In this document: positions 27,663-36,819 of the stretch, in pieces
Layout: each line of letters starts with the position of its first letter
Numbering within the stretch: position 1 is the stretch's first letter
Source of the DNA: Pseudobacter ginsenosidimutans
GTDB taxonomy: Bacteria > Bacteroidota > Bacteroidia > Chitinophagales > Chitinophagaceae
Assembly: GCF_007970185.1 (NCBI RefSeq)
Contig: NZ_CP042431.1
Location: 1,612,001-1,676,000 of the forward strand
DNA: 64,000 nucleotides
Direction: 5' to 3'
Program-made: the position numbers and the translations under genes
Notes under the pieces: generated by a model
Databases searched by the model: none
Told to the model about the DNA's origin: nothing
The model's input: only the letters and a program-made list of their open reading frames with translations

Positions 27663-27885
27663 TTAATTCCCGGCTGCGGTGATGGAATCCACATAAATTC
27701 CATACCAGTACTGTGGAACATGGGTTCCTGTTGCAGCTTGGGTAAGAGAGCCTAAATGATCAACGATAAGGATGTTGGAAAAAACATTGGCCTGTTGTTT
27801 TGCACTGGTATCGGTATTGGGCTGATAAAACGATTTAGCACAAATCAAACAAAAACGGTCATGAACAGGCGCACTGGTTTTTCAT
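27663..27885 (-). pseudogene. Small frameshifted ORF, possible 73-residue protein
   Basis: An ATG at 27885 opens a frame that stops after eight codons. The next frame then runs without stop to 27663, with ordinary codon use (FYQPNTDTSAKQQ, HVPQYWYGIYVDSI). Removing one A from the A5 run at 27878-27882 joins them into a 73-residue protein beginning MKTSAPVHDRF. A terminator lies 47 bases beyond its stop. I recognise no family. It may be a decayed gene, a read error, or chance. Confidence 0.4.
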
Positions 27886-28247
27886 GGATAAAAAAATCTA
27901 TATATCAAAAAACATGTAAAGATTGGAGATTTCCGACCGAAGTATGGGTAAAGGTAATTTTTATATGTATACCGTGAATCAGCAAATGAAAAAAAATTGC
28001 ACAAATCGACAGATATGCGCAAGAATTTGCGGCACGATAACGTAAACAAAAACCTTATTCACATTCATTCCTGCAAAAAGCGGGAAAGCTGCGGTTATGT
28101 TTCACATTAATTCTGAATATAATTTATACTGACGGGCATAACGGCGCCTGTCATTTCAAAGAGCCACCTGTAAACTCCCGAGGTAAGCAATTTAGTATGC
28201 ACATGTGAAAAACTCCTTTTTCAAAGGACAGGTTTGCCGGAAGCGAT
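27886..28247. other. Non-coding stretch upstream of the small ORF and downstream of the ROK gene
   Basis: No gene is visible. The only structure seen is a weak hairpin at 28214-28228 (TCCTTT/AAAGGA, loop of three) followed by T residues on the minus strand, which could end the ROK kinase transcript. Confidence 0.5.
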
Positions 28248-29159
28248 TCAACTCACCAGCGCAGCAGCTCCGAAAACCCCTGCACTATCGCCCATCGCTG
28301 GTTTGAGAACCGGTACATCGAGCCTGTTATTGAAGATATGATGTTGAAGTGATTGAATACCGGATGTATATAAGACATCGATATTACCAACTCCCCCACC
28401 CACTACAATAATATCAGGGTCTAACAGGTTTGTTACAACCGAAACGGCTTTTCCGAAGAACCAGGCTAATCTTTCTATGGTTTGCTTGGCAGCATCATTT
28501 TGCTGCGAGAGGTAATACTGAGTAATTTCTTTCAGGTTGGCCCTTGTACCGGATATCGATTCATAAAATCTTTCCAGTGCCGGGCCGGAGAGAATAGTTT
28601 CCACACAACCGGTCTTTCCACAATAACAGGGGCCTCCGCTTTCATCGAGGAAATTGTGACCCCATTCTCCGGCAATACCGTGACGGCCATTCCACAATTT
28701 GCCATTCACCACAATTCCGCCTCCAACTCCTGTTCCCAGGATGATCCCAAAAACAACGGCGGCGCCGGGAACTTTCTCTTTCACTACACCCCAATGGGTT
28801 TCTGCCAGTGCAAAACAATTGGCATCATTAGCAAGAACAACCGGAACGTTCAATAGTTCTTCAAGATCTTTTTTTAGCGGTTGTCCATTGAGTGCAGTAC
28901 TGTTACAATTCTTCATCGTTTGCAATCCGGGATCAAGCACACCAGGCGTTCCAAATCCAATTCGTGTTGGCTGTAATCCGCTCTGCTCCTGCATTTGCTG
29001 AACCAATGTTTTGATCTGTTGCAGGATATGTTCATAACCTTTCTTTCTTTCAGTATCGATGCGCAGCCGCAACAGCGGCGTTGCTTCTTCAATGGACGGC
29101 AGGATCACTCCTTCTATCTTCGTTCCTCCGAGGTCAATGCCCCAAAGCGGATCGTTCAT
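28248..29159 (-). CDS. ROK family sugar kinase (glucokinase-like)
   Basis: A 303-residue cytoplasmic kinase. It has the ATP-phosphate motif GIDLGGTKIEG at the N-terminus, catalytic VLANDANCFALAE, and ILGTGVGGGIVV. The ROK zinc site is GGPCYCGKTGCVE after GHNFLDESG. ROK kinases phosphorylate glucose, N-acetylglucosamine, N-acetylmannosamine, fructose or allose, and the sequence alone does not settle which. There is no N-terminal helix-turn-helix, so it is an enzyme and not a repressor. It diverges from the rhomboid gene with 97 bases between the starts. Confidence 0.9.
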   Translation of the reverse strand: MNDPLWGIDLGGTKIEGVILPSIEEATPLLRLRIDTERKKGYEHILQQIKTLVQQMQEQSGLQPTRIGFGTPGVLDPGLQTMKNCNSTALNGQPLKKDLEELLNVPVVLANDANCFALAETHWGVVKEKVPGAAVVFGIILGTGVGGGIVVNGKLWNGRHGIAGEWGHNFLDESGGPCYCGKTGCVETILSGPALERFYESISGTRANLKEITQYYLSQQNDAAKQTIERLAWFFGKAVSVVTNLLDPDIIVVGGGVGNIDVLYTSGIQSLQHHIFNNRLDVPVLKPAMGDSAGVFGAAALVS

Positions 29160-29256
29160 GAAAAAATTGTATCATTAAATGTAATTAAAATAGCAGCGTG
29201 AATTGCACAATCAGAAAAAATGAAACAATTTTGGTTTACCCGACAACAATTTTTAT

Positions 29257-30711
29257 ATGGCATCGTGGAAAACATTTGTAGAACAGCCCGGCTTAAATAC
29301 TGACGAATATTTGTTAGTTGCCGCGAAAACAGTAACAGATCTCGGATGGGAAATCCATTTTATTTCCGACCACGGATTGATTGCCGGTATTCCCCTTTCA
29401 GTGAGGGCAAATTCCTGGGGTGAAACTTTTACACTCTGGCTTAATAACGGTGGCGCATACCTGGAGAGCCGCAGTAACGGAACGGTGATTGCTACCAAAA
29501 GGAACCAGCAGCATATTGAGAAGTTCCTCAGTCATTTTGAAGAATCGCAGGTACGAATAACTAAGGAAGAGCGGGAGCAATTACAGGCACGGGTAGCCGA
29601 AGTCAAAGCTACCGGCGATGATGATGTGCTGAACCCGCAATCTCCAAATTACCGCGATCCTTCCGTGAAAGAAAAATGGTATTTGCCCAAAGGTGGCTTT
29701 GTAGTTACTGCTGCGCTGATTGGGATCTGTGTATTGATGTTCGTTCTGATGGTGATGTCCGGAGGCCATTTGTTTGAGCCTTCCATTGAAGTGTTGATCA
29801 AATGGGGCGCCAACGCGAGGTTCCTGACTATCGTGAATGGAGAATGGTGGCGCATCTTCACCTGCATGTTTGAGCATATAGGTGTTATTCACCTGCTGGT
29901 GAATATGGTGAGTTTGTATATGATTGGAACATTGCTGGAGCCATTGATCGGAAAGTGGAGATTCCTTACGGCCTTTATCATTACCGGAGCAGGCGGAAGT
30001 ATTGCGAGTATTATCTGGAACCCGAATGTAGTATCGGCGGGCGCCTCCGGCGCCATCTTTGGATTGTTCGGACTGATGCTGGCCCTGCTGAGTACCAACC
30101 TTGTTGAAAAGAACTTTCGCAATGCTATACTGCCGAATATAGGAACGATAGTAGTGATCAACCTCATTGCGGGGTTCAGGCCCGGCGTTGATTATGCAGC
30201 GCATATTGGTGGATTGGTCACAGGAATAGTGCTCGGGTATTTATATTTTCTGCTGATCAGAAAATCGAAGCGCCCTGTCCTCTATTCTATGATAAGTTCT
30301 GTGCTGTTGGGGATAGCTATTATTGCAGCGGGTTTCAACAGCCTGGAAAATGCGGAAACGAAATACAACAGGATTGTGCAGCAGGCTTTCAAATATGAAG
30401 AGGAAGGAATGAAGATCATGCCTAATCTGGAGACTGCCGATAAAGCCTGGTTGATCCAGTGCCTGTCTGAAGAAACGCTTCCTGCCTGGGAGTCTTTTCA
30501 AAAAGAGTTATCAAAGCTGGATCAGGTGCAACTGTCCCCGATTCTCATGAAGAAAAAAGTACTGTTGAAGGAATATGCTGAATTACGGTTGAAATATTTC
30601 GGGTTGATGCGGAAATCGCTCCAGGAAAATACCGATAGGTATGACACAGAGCTTGAAGACTATGGTAACCAGATAGGCGCAATTGTAGATGAACTTAATA
30701 AAATGAAATAA
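29257..30711 (+). CDS. Rhomboid family intramembrane serine protease
   Basis: A 484-residue protein. Residues 1-140 form a soluble N-terminal domain (ASWKTFVEQPGLNTDEYL onward) found on Bacteroidota rhomboids. A membrane core of about six helices follows, with WWRIFTCMFEHIGVIHLLVNM, the nucleophile Ser264 in SAGASGAIFG and His316 in DYAAHIGGLV, making the Ser/His dyad. A C-terminal cytoplasmic helical tail of about 130 residues ends the protein. It cleaves membrane-spanning substrates within the bilayer. The substrates are unknown. A bidirectional hairpin terminator separates it from kdsB. Confidence 0.92.
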   Translation: MASWKTFVEQPGLNTDEYLLVAAKTVTDLGWEIHFISDHGLIAGIPLSVRANSWGETFTLWLNNGGAYLESRSNGTVIATKRNQQHIEKFLSHFEESQVRITKEEREQLQARVAEVKATGDDDVLNPQSPNYRDPSVKEKWYLPKGGFVVTAALIGICVLMFVLMVMSGGHLFEPSIEVLIKWGANARFLTIVNGEWWRIFTCMFEHIGVIHLLVNMVSLYMIGTLLEPLIGKWRFLTAFIITGAGGSIASIIWNPNVVSAGASGAIFGLFGLMLALLSTNLVEKNFRNAILPNIGTIVVINLIAGFRPGVDYAAHIGGLVTGIVLGYLYFLLIRKSKRPVLYSMISSVLLGIAIIAAGFNSLENAETKYNRIVQQAFKYEEEGMKIMPNLETADKAWLIQCLSEETLPAWESFQKELSKLDQVQLSPILMKKKVLLKEYAELRLKYFGLMRKSLQENTDRYDTELEDYGNQIGAIVDELNKMK

Positions 30712-30712
30712 G

Positions 30713-30736
30713 AAAAGGCTCCGCGCGGAGCCTTTT
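30713..30736. terminator. Bidirectional terminator between rhomboid gene and kdsB
   Basis: A perfect 10-bp stem (30713-30722 with 30727-30736) and GCGC loop. It is flanked by A on one side and T on the other, so it works for both converging genes. Confidence 0.88.
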
Positions 30737-30755
30737 CTTATTATATCATGACTGA

Positions 30756-31475
30756 TCAGAATAACTTACTTGCTTTTTCCAGATCAGCGGGTGTATCGAT
30801 CTCGATCCCCATATAATCCACTACGATCATTCGTAACGGTATGCCATACTCTAAGTAGCGAAGGCATTCGATCTTCTCGGCAGCTTCCAGCGGGGTCATG
30901 GGCCAGTTGGTGAAATCCAGCAGAGCCTGCTTGCGGAAGGCATACACGCCAATATGCTCATAATAAGTAACAGGCGCCTCAGTATCGCGGGGATATGGCA
31001 GTACGCTGCGGCTGAACATCAGCGAATTCATATTGCGATCCACGGCCACTTTCACGAAGTTCGGGTCTTCGATCTCTTCTTTTTTGGTAAGCACCTGCAT
31101 CATGGATGCTACCTGAACCGTAGGATCATTGAAACATTGCAGCAACTTTTCCAGTGGCTTCTTTTGAACGAAGGGGGTATCGCCCTGAACGTTCAAAACA
31201 ATATCCACATCCATATCGGTAACGGCTTCGGCTATGCGATCGCTGCCGCTCTGGTGCTCGCGGATGCTCATTTTGGCCTTGCCTCCGTTGGAGACGATCT
31301 CATTATAGATAATATCGCTGTCAGTAACCACTACCACTTCATCGAAGAGGCCGGTAGCAACGGTATTATCGTATGTGTGCCGGATAACGGTTTTGTTGCC
31401 CAGCGTCTGCATCAGCTTTGCGGGAAATCGGGTAGCGGCGTAGCGGGCCGGTATCATTGCGATCATTCTTGCCAT
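30756..31475 (-). CDS. kdsB: 3-deoxy-manno-octulosonate cytidylyltransferase (CMP-Kdo synthetase)
   Basis: A 239-residue cytoplasmic enzyme that activates Kdo with CTP for lipid A core assembly. It has the N-terminal [16 protein letters not shown] nucleotide motif, [26 protein letters not shown] and [13 protein letters not shown], at the usual family length of about 240-250. With kdsD at 49278 and a KdnB-like oxidase at 26429 it covers several steps of Kdo or 8-amino-Kdo metabolism. KdsB homologues in 8-amino-Kdo producers accept the modified sugar, so substrate preference is open. Confidence 0.95.
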   Translation of the reverse strand: MARMIAMIPARYAATRFPAKLMQTLGNKTVIRHTYDNTVATGLFDEVVVVTDSDIIYNEIVSNGGKAKMSIREHQSGSDRIAEAVTDMDVDIVLNVQGDTPFVQKKPLEKLLQCFNDPTVQVASMMQVLTKKEEIEDPNFVKVAVDRNMNSLMFSRSVLPYPRDTEAPVTYYEHIGVYAFRKQALLDFTNWPMTPLEAAEKIECLRYLEYGIPLRMIVVDYMGIEIDTPADLEKASKLF

Positions 31476-31511
31476 AAATAGTCTTCTATTAGGAGAAGTG
31501 GTACAAAGGTA

Positions 31512-31541
31512 AAGCCTTGACCTAATATTGGGTCAAGGCTT
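31512..31541 (-). terminator. Hairpin terminator after the fatty-acid hydroxylase gene
   Basis: An 11-bp perfect stem AAGCCTTGACC/GGTCAAGGCTT, loop of eight, 29 bases beyond the hydroxylase stop on the minus strand and followed by a short T-rich stretch. Confidence 0.75.
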
Positions 31542-31569
31542 CAGGAATATTCAGGCCAGGGCCCGATTA

Positions 31570-32388
31570 TCAGTAATCTGTTTTTACATTTTTATTGAAA
31601 GGCAGTCCCAATTGATATTTGAGATTTTCGTCGGTGGCGTCTTCGAGTACATCCAGTCCATACTTCAGTTCACGTGGATCTACATATGCGAAAGTGCCGA
31701 AGAGACGGTCCCAAAGGGAAAAGATATTGGCGTAATTGGTATCTGTGTAAGGTCTTTTGTAGTGGTGATGCACTTTGTGCATATTGGGCGAAACGAAGAT
31801 CCAGCTGATGGGTTTGTCAAGCCACTTTGGTACCCGGATATTCGCATGATTGAAATGAGTGAAGATGGCGGACACGCTGCGATACAGGAAATACAACCAG
31901 ATCGGCAGGCCCAGTAAGAGGGCGCCGATAATAGTCGTGCCTTCGCGGAACATCCATTCGCCTGGGTGGTGGCGGGTGCCGGTGGTGACGTCCACTTTTG
32001 TATCGCTGTGGTGGATCATATGGAATTTCCACATCCATTTCACTTTATGCATCGCATAGTGAGGGAGGTATTGCGAAAAGAAATCCATCAGGAAGATCGC
32101 GAGAATGATAGTAGCCCAAACGGGCCAGTTCAACCAGTTGAGCAATCCGAAATTATTTTTGGTGACCCAGGCGCAAACCATAATAGTAATGGCGCCGAGC
32201 AGGATATTAAGAACAACGGTAGTGGCGAGGAACACGAGGTTCACTCCGGCGTGTTTGTATCTTTTGAAAGAGAATTTGAACAGCGGGTAAGCGCCCTCGA
32301 TCAACCAGAACAAGATCATTCCGCCCATGAGGATGGCCATGCGTTGCCATGGCGCGATGTTTTCCCAGAATTGCACAAAGGATTCCAT
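31570..32388 (-). CDS. Sterol desaturase / fatty acid hydroxylase family protein
   Basis: A 272-residue integral membrane di-iron protein with about four hydrophobic helices. The histidine clusters of the family are present: HYAMHK, WKFHMIHHSD, RHHPGE and MHKVHHHYKRP. Members hydroxylate or desaturate sterols, fatty acids or carotenoids. In Bacteroidota they are often implicated in lipid hydroxylation, but this one's substrate is not indicated. ATG 32388 (MESFVQFW) is chosen. The frame opening at 32496 would run through the dnaN terminator. It lies downstream of dnaN but is separated from it by that terminator. Confidence 0.88.
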   Translation of the reverse strand: MESFVQFWENIAPWQRMAILMGGMILFWLIEGAYPLFKFSFKRYKHAGVNLVFLATTVVLNILLGAITIMVCAWVTKNNFGLLNWLNWPVWATIILAIFLMDFFSQYLPHYAMHKVKWMWKFHMIHHSDTKVDVTTGTRHHPGEWMFREGTTIIGALLLGLPIWLYFLYRSVSAIFTHFNHANIRVPKWLDKPISWIFVSPNMHKVHHHYKRPYTDTNYANIFSLWDRLFGTFAYVDPRELKYGLDVLEDATDENLKYQLGLPFNKNVKTDY

Positions 32389-32466
32389 ATGGCTAAAACT
32401 TGAACAGTAATTTACGATTAATGGCTGAAACAGAAAAACACAAGCTGAGCCAGTCATTCGCTGCAA

Positions 32467-32493
32467 AAGAAAAGGCGCCACCAGGGCGCCTTT
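32467..32493 (-). terminator. Terminator of dnaN
   Basis: A 9-bp stem (32471-32479 with 32485-32493) with core GGCGCC, loop of five, then TTTTCTTTT on the minus strand. It begins 23 bases after the dnaN stop. Confidence 0.88.
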
Positions 32494-32515
32494 CAAATAT
32501 TCTTGAAAAATCTGC

Positions 32516-33631
32516 TTAGCTATTCAGCATCAATGGCATAACCAGCATCAGCATCTCTTCATTCTCTTCCTGCTCGGTTGGCTTGATGATACCGGCTTTG
32601 GTAGGTGTGCTCAGTTCGATCACCACATCATCACTTTCAGCGGCGTTCAGCATTTCAATGAGGAACTTACCGTTGAAAGCGATCTGAAGGTCTTCACCAT
32701 TGTACTGACACTTCATACGCTCGGTTCCTTCGAAGCTGAAATCAACGTCCTGTGCAGCCAGTTGCAATTCGCTTCCGCTGATATTCAGAACTACCTGGTT
32801 AGTGCTCTTGTTACTGAAGATGCTTACGCGGCGGAGAGCACCCTGGAAGTCGGATTTATTGATAGTGAGTTTGTACGGGTTGTCTGCAGGGATCACCACG
32901 CGGTAGTCAGGGAAACGGGCGTCGATAAGGCGACAGCTCATTTGTGTTGTTCCGTGCTTTACGAAAAGGTGATTGCTGTTATAGTTGATCACCAGCTCAT
33001 CATCGTTGTCCGGCATAGCAGACTTCAGTAGGTTGAGCGGTTTTTTGGGAACGATAAGGGAGTCTGCTTTGGGGCAGGCTACATCTGTTCTTTTGTAACG
33101 GACCAGGCGATGAGCATCTGTTGCTACAAACTGCAGGCCTTTCTTGTCCATTTCAAAATATACACCGGTCATGGCAGGACGCAGATCGTCGTTACTCACG
33201 GCGAACAGTGTTTTATTGATGGCGGTCACCAGGGCGGAGGAAGTCATGGTGAAAGAAGTGGTATCATCAGCTACCGGTTCTTTCGGGAAGTTATCGGGGT
33301 TTTCGCCCATAACCTTGTACTTACCGTTGTCGCTGGTGAGCTCAACGCTGAAATTCTTATCGATATTGAAAGTGAGCGGTTGGTCGGGGATGTTTTTCAG
33401 GGAGTCCATCAGGATCTTGGCAGGGATACAAACACGACCGGCGTCTTTGGCTTCCACATCCATCTGGATCTTCATCACGGTTTCCAGGTCGGTAGCCACT
33501 ACAGTCAGTTTGTTCTTATCCACCTCAAAAAGGAAATCTTCCAGGATGGGCAAAACCGTATTGGCGTTGATCACACCACTGATCTGTTGCAACTGTTTCA
33601 ACAAAGCCGAAGAAGAAACTATAAACTTCAT
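32516..33631 (-). CDS. dnaN: DNA polymerase III beta subunit (sliding clamp)
   Basis: A 371-residue processivity clamp with three repeated clamp domains. It begins MKFIVSSSALLKQLQQISGVINANTVLPILEDF, with typical later segments such as ATDAHRLVRYK and the C-terminal MLVMPLMLNS. It encircles DNA and tethers the replicase and repair polymerases. In many bacteria dnaN is beside dnaA and oriC. Here dnaA is absent from the window, but the DnaA-box cluster is 13 kb away. It is transcribed alone, with its own terminator and a TATATTTG promoter element upstream. Confidence 0.97.
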   Translation of the reverse strand: MKFIVSSSALLKQLQQISGVINANTVLPILEDFLFEVDKNKLTVVATDLETVMKIQMDVEAKDAGRVCIPAKILMDSLKNIPDQPLTFNIDKNFSVELTSDNGKYKVMGENPDNFPKEPVADDTTSFTMTSSALVTAINKTLFAVSNDDLRPAMTGVYFEMDKKGLQFVATDAHRLVRYKRTDVACPKADSLIVPKKPLNLLKSAMPDNDDELVINYNSNHLFVKHGTTQMSCRLIDARFPDYRVVIPADNPYKLTINKSDFQGALRRVSIFSNKSTNQVVLNISGSELQLAAQDVDFSFEGTERMKCQYNGEDLQIAFNGKFLIEMLNAAESDDVVIELSTPTKAGIIKPTEQEENEEMLMLVMPLMLNS

Positions 33632-33651
33632 ATAATAGTTTAAGATTTGAG

Positions 33652-33659
33652 CAAATATA
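33652..33659 (-). promoter_or_regulatory. -7 element (TATATTTG) of dnaN
   Basis: TATATTTG on the minus strand fits TAnnTTTG and lies 20 bases upstream of the dnaN start, predicting a leader of some 15 bases. No clear -33 TTTG was found. Confidence 0.45.
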
Positions 33660-33745
33660 GAATTATGAATGATACCTTGTAACGCTTTTTTTGAACAGTT
33701 ACCGAACGGGAATTGTTAGCAACCTCCGGGCAGGGCCGGACGCAG

Positions 33746-33765
33746 TATACCACGTTGGTGGTATA
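33746..33765. promoter_or_regulatory. Inverted repeat TATACCAC-N4-GTGGTATA upstream of the YbjN/protease operon
   Basis: A perfect 8-bp inverted repeat with a four-base spacer in the divergent gap between dnaN and the YbjN-like gene. A related repeat with the same TACCAC/GTGGTA half-sites lies at 36820-36834, just after recX. An operator is the simplest reading, but no regulator is identified. Confidence 0.4.
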
Positions 33766-33876
33766 TCCCGCAGAAGTCCCGGAATGGAGTTGCAAAAGCC
33801 GTTAAATTGAATAACTTCATGCCCTCATTCCGGCTCCTGTAACAGGGCATTTAGAAAAAACATTATATAATTACGT

Positions 33877-35190
33877 ATGGTATTTGATAAATTATTTGGA
33901 TGGGGTAAAAAGAAGAAGGAAGACCCGGCGATCACTTTTGGCCGTTATTCAGACAATAACAAGTCTGTGACCAAGGTGGGCCGCTGGACGGAAGCGGACA
34001 ATCTTTTCAAGAACCAGGATTATCACCAGTGTATCGAAGCCTTTTTCGACTATCTGCGGGACGATAATGAGCAGAACGTAGTGCTGGAACGTAATGGCCA
34101 GGAAGGCAGGTTCCAGGTGTTCCAGGGCTCCAAAGTGGTGCGCGGGGAATTCAATAACGACCGCCTCCAGGCCGAGATCACACTCGCCAAAATGCCGCAG
34201 TCGAGCGTTCCCGTGATGCGCCGCCTGCTGGAAATGAATTTCAATCTTTATTATAGCCGCTATGCGCTGGACCAGGACAGGATCTGCATGCGATTCGACA
34301 GTGATATCAAAACCGCCAACCCCAACAAACTTTATTACGGGTTGAAAGAACTGGCCACCAAAGCGGATAAACAGGACGATCTCCTGGTGCAGGAATTCAC
34401 TGCCCTGCAAACAATGGACACAGATCATGTTCTAGAGATCCCGCTCACTGAAAAAGAAGTGAAATACTCTTACTTCCAGAAATGGATCAGCGAAACACTG
34501 GAATATATCAAAACCCTGGACGCCGATAAATATTCCGGAGGCATCGCCTATCTCCTGCTCACACTGGCCTTTCGGTTAGATTACCTGATCTCGCCAGAAG
34601 GACAATTGCAGAATGAACTGGAAAAACTGGTGGACATCTATTACAGGAAAGACGAAAGGCAAACCATTGAGCGAAACCAACTCATGCGCGAAGCCTACGA
34701 AAAACTGCTGACCAAGCCTAAAGAAGAAGTATTCCCCTACCTTTTCCGCAGCCGCCACACTTTTGCCATCGTGAGCCCGCAAAAATATGAAGTGGTTCAG
34801 GACGCCATCAATGCAGCAGCACAGAACATGCCCTTCTATAACGAGAACGGACATGCGTTCGTGGCCAATAAAGTGATGGAGTACCCCCTCGCCTTCTGCC
34901 AGTATTCCTACAGTCTGCCCAAGCCCTGGACAGACCTGTTCAGGATCTTCATGCAGGTGAATTACGCGGATTACTTTGCTGCGCTTGGCTTCAACACGAA
35001 GTATTATGATGTGAACGATAAATCCTTCGAGTCAGATGCCATCCAGGAAGCCATCGAAAAGATAATGGAGGAATGGAAACCGAAATATCCGCACCTGGCT
35101 TTCAAACTTCATAGCCTGAAGTATGATAACCTGGTGAACTTTAATCAGAGTTTCAGTACAGAAGTAGCAGCATTGAATTTTGAAGCTTAG
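33877..35190 (+). CDS. YbjN-like domain protein of unknown function
   Basis: A 437-residue cytoplasmic protein with no signal or membrane segment. After a lysine-rich N-terminus, residues about 60-190 resemble the YbjN/type III chaperone-like fold: FQGSKVVRGEF, ITLAKMPQSSVPVMRRLLEMNF, YSRYALDQDRICMRFD, LYYGLKELATKADKQDD. The C-terminal 240 residues are mainly helical and match nothing I recognise. It is followed after 20 bases by a protease carrying its own YbjN-like domain, and then recX, so the three form one operon. YbjN-type folds usually bind protein partners. A chaperone or adaptor role for the protease is an inference. Confidence 0.65.
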   Translation: MVFDKLFGWGKKKKEDPAITFGRYSDNNKSVTKVGRWTEADNLFKNQDYHQCIEAFFDYLRDDNEQNVVLERNGQEGRFQVFQGSKVVRGEFNNDRLQAEITLAKMPQSSVPVMRRLLEMNFNLYYSRYALDQDRICMRFDSDIKTANPNKLYYGLKELATKADKQDDLLVQEFTALQTMDTDHVLEIPLTEKEVKYSYFQKWISETLEYIKTLDADKYSGGIAYLLLTLAFRLDYLISPEGQLQNELEKLVDIYYRKDERQTIERNQLMREAYEKLLTKPKEEVFPYLFRSRHTFAIVSPQKYEVVQDAINAAAQNMPFYNENGHAFVANKVMEYPLAFCQYSYSLPKPWTDLFRIFMQVNYADYFAALGFNTKYYDVNDKSFESDAIQEAIEKIMEEWKPKYPHLAFKLHSLKYDNLVNFNQSFSTEVAALNFEA

Positions 35191-35210
35191 ACCCATTAAC
35201 CAACATCGCT

Positions 35211-36314
35211 ATGCCAACACAACAGGTAATTGAAAAATTTCAACCCTCCATCATACAGATCGCAACACAGAACGGCACCGGAACCGGTTTCTATCTGAAG
35301 GAGTATGATCTCATCATCACCAATGATCACGTTGTTGACAATAATCCTGAAGTAACCATTGCCGGCAAGACCTTCGAAAAAGCGCTTAGCCGTGTATGGT
35401 ATACAGACCGCAAGCACGATCTTGCATTCCTGCAGGCGCCGCAAGGAATTGAGCTGCCCGAACTGCCATTGGGCCGTTATGAATCTTTGAAAGATGGCGA
35501 TAATGTGATCGCTATCGGTCACCCCTATGGATTGAACTATACCGCTACACAAGGTGTGATCTCCAAAGTGGACCGTATCCGCGATGGCCTGAAGTTCATC
35601 CAGATCGATGCAGCCATCAATCCCGGTAACAGCGGCGGTCCGCTGGTGAATGAAGAAGGAGAAGTGATCGGTGTGAACTCATTCATCATTCGCGGCGGCG
35701 ATAACCTGGGTTTCGCGCTGCCTGTGAATTATCTGCGTACTGCCCTTCAATTATATGCTCCGCATAAAGGTACCCCTTCCACCCGTTGTCCAAGCTGCGA
35801 GTTCCTGGTACTGCCGGATAATATCGAAGCAGCCAAGTACTGCCCCAGCTGCGGAACAGAAGTTAAACTACCCGAGCTGCCAGAAAAAGAAATGGAAGTA
35901 GTTGGTGTTGCAAAAACCATCGAAGACATCCTGCGTGAACTGGGTAAAGACATCAAGCTTTCCCGCTCAGGCGCCAACCGCTGGGAAGTGAAGGAAGGAA
36001 GCGCCAAGATCAAGATCACTTATAATCCTGAGAACTATTTCATCACAGGTGATGCTTATCTCTGTCAGTTGCCGCCCGACGCAACCAGGATCAAGCCGCT
36101 TTATCAATACCTCCTGCAGGAAAATTATAAAATGAATGGACTGGTGCTCAGTTGCGTGAGCCAGAACATTGTCCTGAGCTGTGTGATCTATGATCTCGAT
36201 ATTACGAAGGATACAGGATCACAAACATTCAGCACGCTCTTCAAGAACGCAGACCATTATGATGATCTGCTGAAGACAACGTACGGATGTGTAGACAGGC
36301 TGGAGGAAGTCTGA
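35211..36314 (+). CDS. Trypsin-like serine protease with zinc ribbon and YbjN-like C-terminal domain
   Basis: A 367-residue protein with no signal peptide or membrane anchor, so apparently cytoplasmic. Residues 1-180 are an S1C (HtrA-type) protease with His40 in ITNDHVV, Asp70 in RKHDLAFL and Ser141 in NPGNSGGPL. There is no PDZ domain. A zinc ribbon follows at 193-214 (CPSC and CPSC). Residues 235-367 have YbjN-like features: ITGDAYLCQLPP, YLLQENYKMNGLVLS, IYDLDITKDTGSQTF and ADHYDDLL. The domain order is unusual for HtrA-type enzymes, which are normally exported. The stop is three bases before the recX start. It probably works with the YbjN-like protein encoded upstream. Confidence 0.85.
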   Translation: MPTQQVIEKFQPSIIQIATQNGTGTGFYLKEYDLIITNDHVVDNNPEVTIAGKTFEKALSRVWYTDRKHDLAFLQAPQGIELPELPLGRYESLKDGDNVIAIGHPYGLNYTATQGVISKVDRIRDGLKFIQIDAAINPGNSGGPLVNEEGEVIGVNSFIIRGGDNLGFALPVNYLRTALQLYAPHKGTPSTRCPSCEFLVLPDNIEAAKYCPSCGTEVKLPELPEKEMEVVGVAKTIEDILRELGKDIKLSRSGANRWEVKEGSAKIKITYNPENYFITGDAYLCQLPPDATRIKPLYQYLLQENYKMNGLVLSCVSQNIVLSCVIYDLDITKDTGSQTFSTLFKNADHYDDLLKTTYGCVDRLEEV

Positions 36315-36317
36315 TCC

Positions 36318-36815
36318 ATGGCATATCAAAAACAATTAAGCAAAGAACAGGCATTACAGAAAGCCCGCCACTACTGCGGGTACCAGGAACGTTCTCACAC
36401 GGAAGTGAAAGAGAAGCTCTATTCCTATGGCCTGCGCAAAACAGATGTGGAAGAATTGCTGAGTCAGCTCATTGAAGAGAACTACCTCAATGAAGAGCGC
36501 TATGCCACTATGTTTGCGGGTGGCAAGTTCCGCATGAAGCAGTGGGGACGGGTAAAGATCAGATACGAGCTCAAGCAAAAGCGCGTAAGCGAATACTGCA
36601 TCAAAAAAGCGATGAAGGAAATAGATGAGGAAGATTATCTGAAAACCCTGGACAAGCTCGCTTCAGTAAAATGGAATAGTGTAAAAGGAGAAGGAGTGAA
36701 CCATTTTGTGAAGATGAGCAAAACCACGGATTACCTCGTGCAGAAAGGATTTGAGATGGAACTGGTGAGGGCTGCTGTTGCAAGGCTTCGGCAGTCGAGT
36801 GCTGAAAAAGAATAA
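36318..36815 (+). CDS. recX: Regulatory protein RecX
   Basis: A 165-residue helical protein built of three-helix repeats, typical of RecX, which binds RecA filaments and limits their activity. Family features include CGYQERSHTEVKEKLYSYGL, LLSQLIEENYLNEERYATMF and GRVKIRYELKQKRVSE. The C-terminal tail is basic and acidic mixed. It is the last gene of the YbjN-protease operon with only three bases before it, and no recA gene is close. Confidence 0.9.
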   Translation: MAYQKQLSKEQALQKARHYCGYQERSHTEVKEKLYSYGLRKTDVEELLSQLIEENYLNEERYATMFAGGKFRMKQWGRVKIRYELKQKRVSEYCIKKAMKEIDEEDYLKTLDKLASVKWNSVKGEGVNHFVKMSKTTDYLVQKGFEMELVRAAVARLRQSSAEKE

Positions 36816-36819
36816 CATT

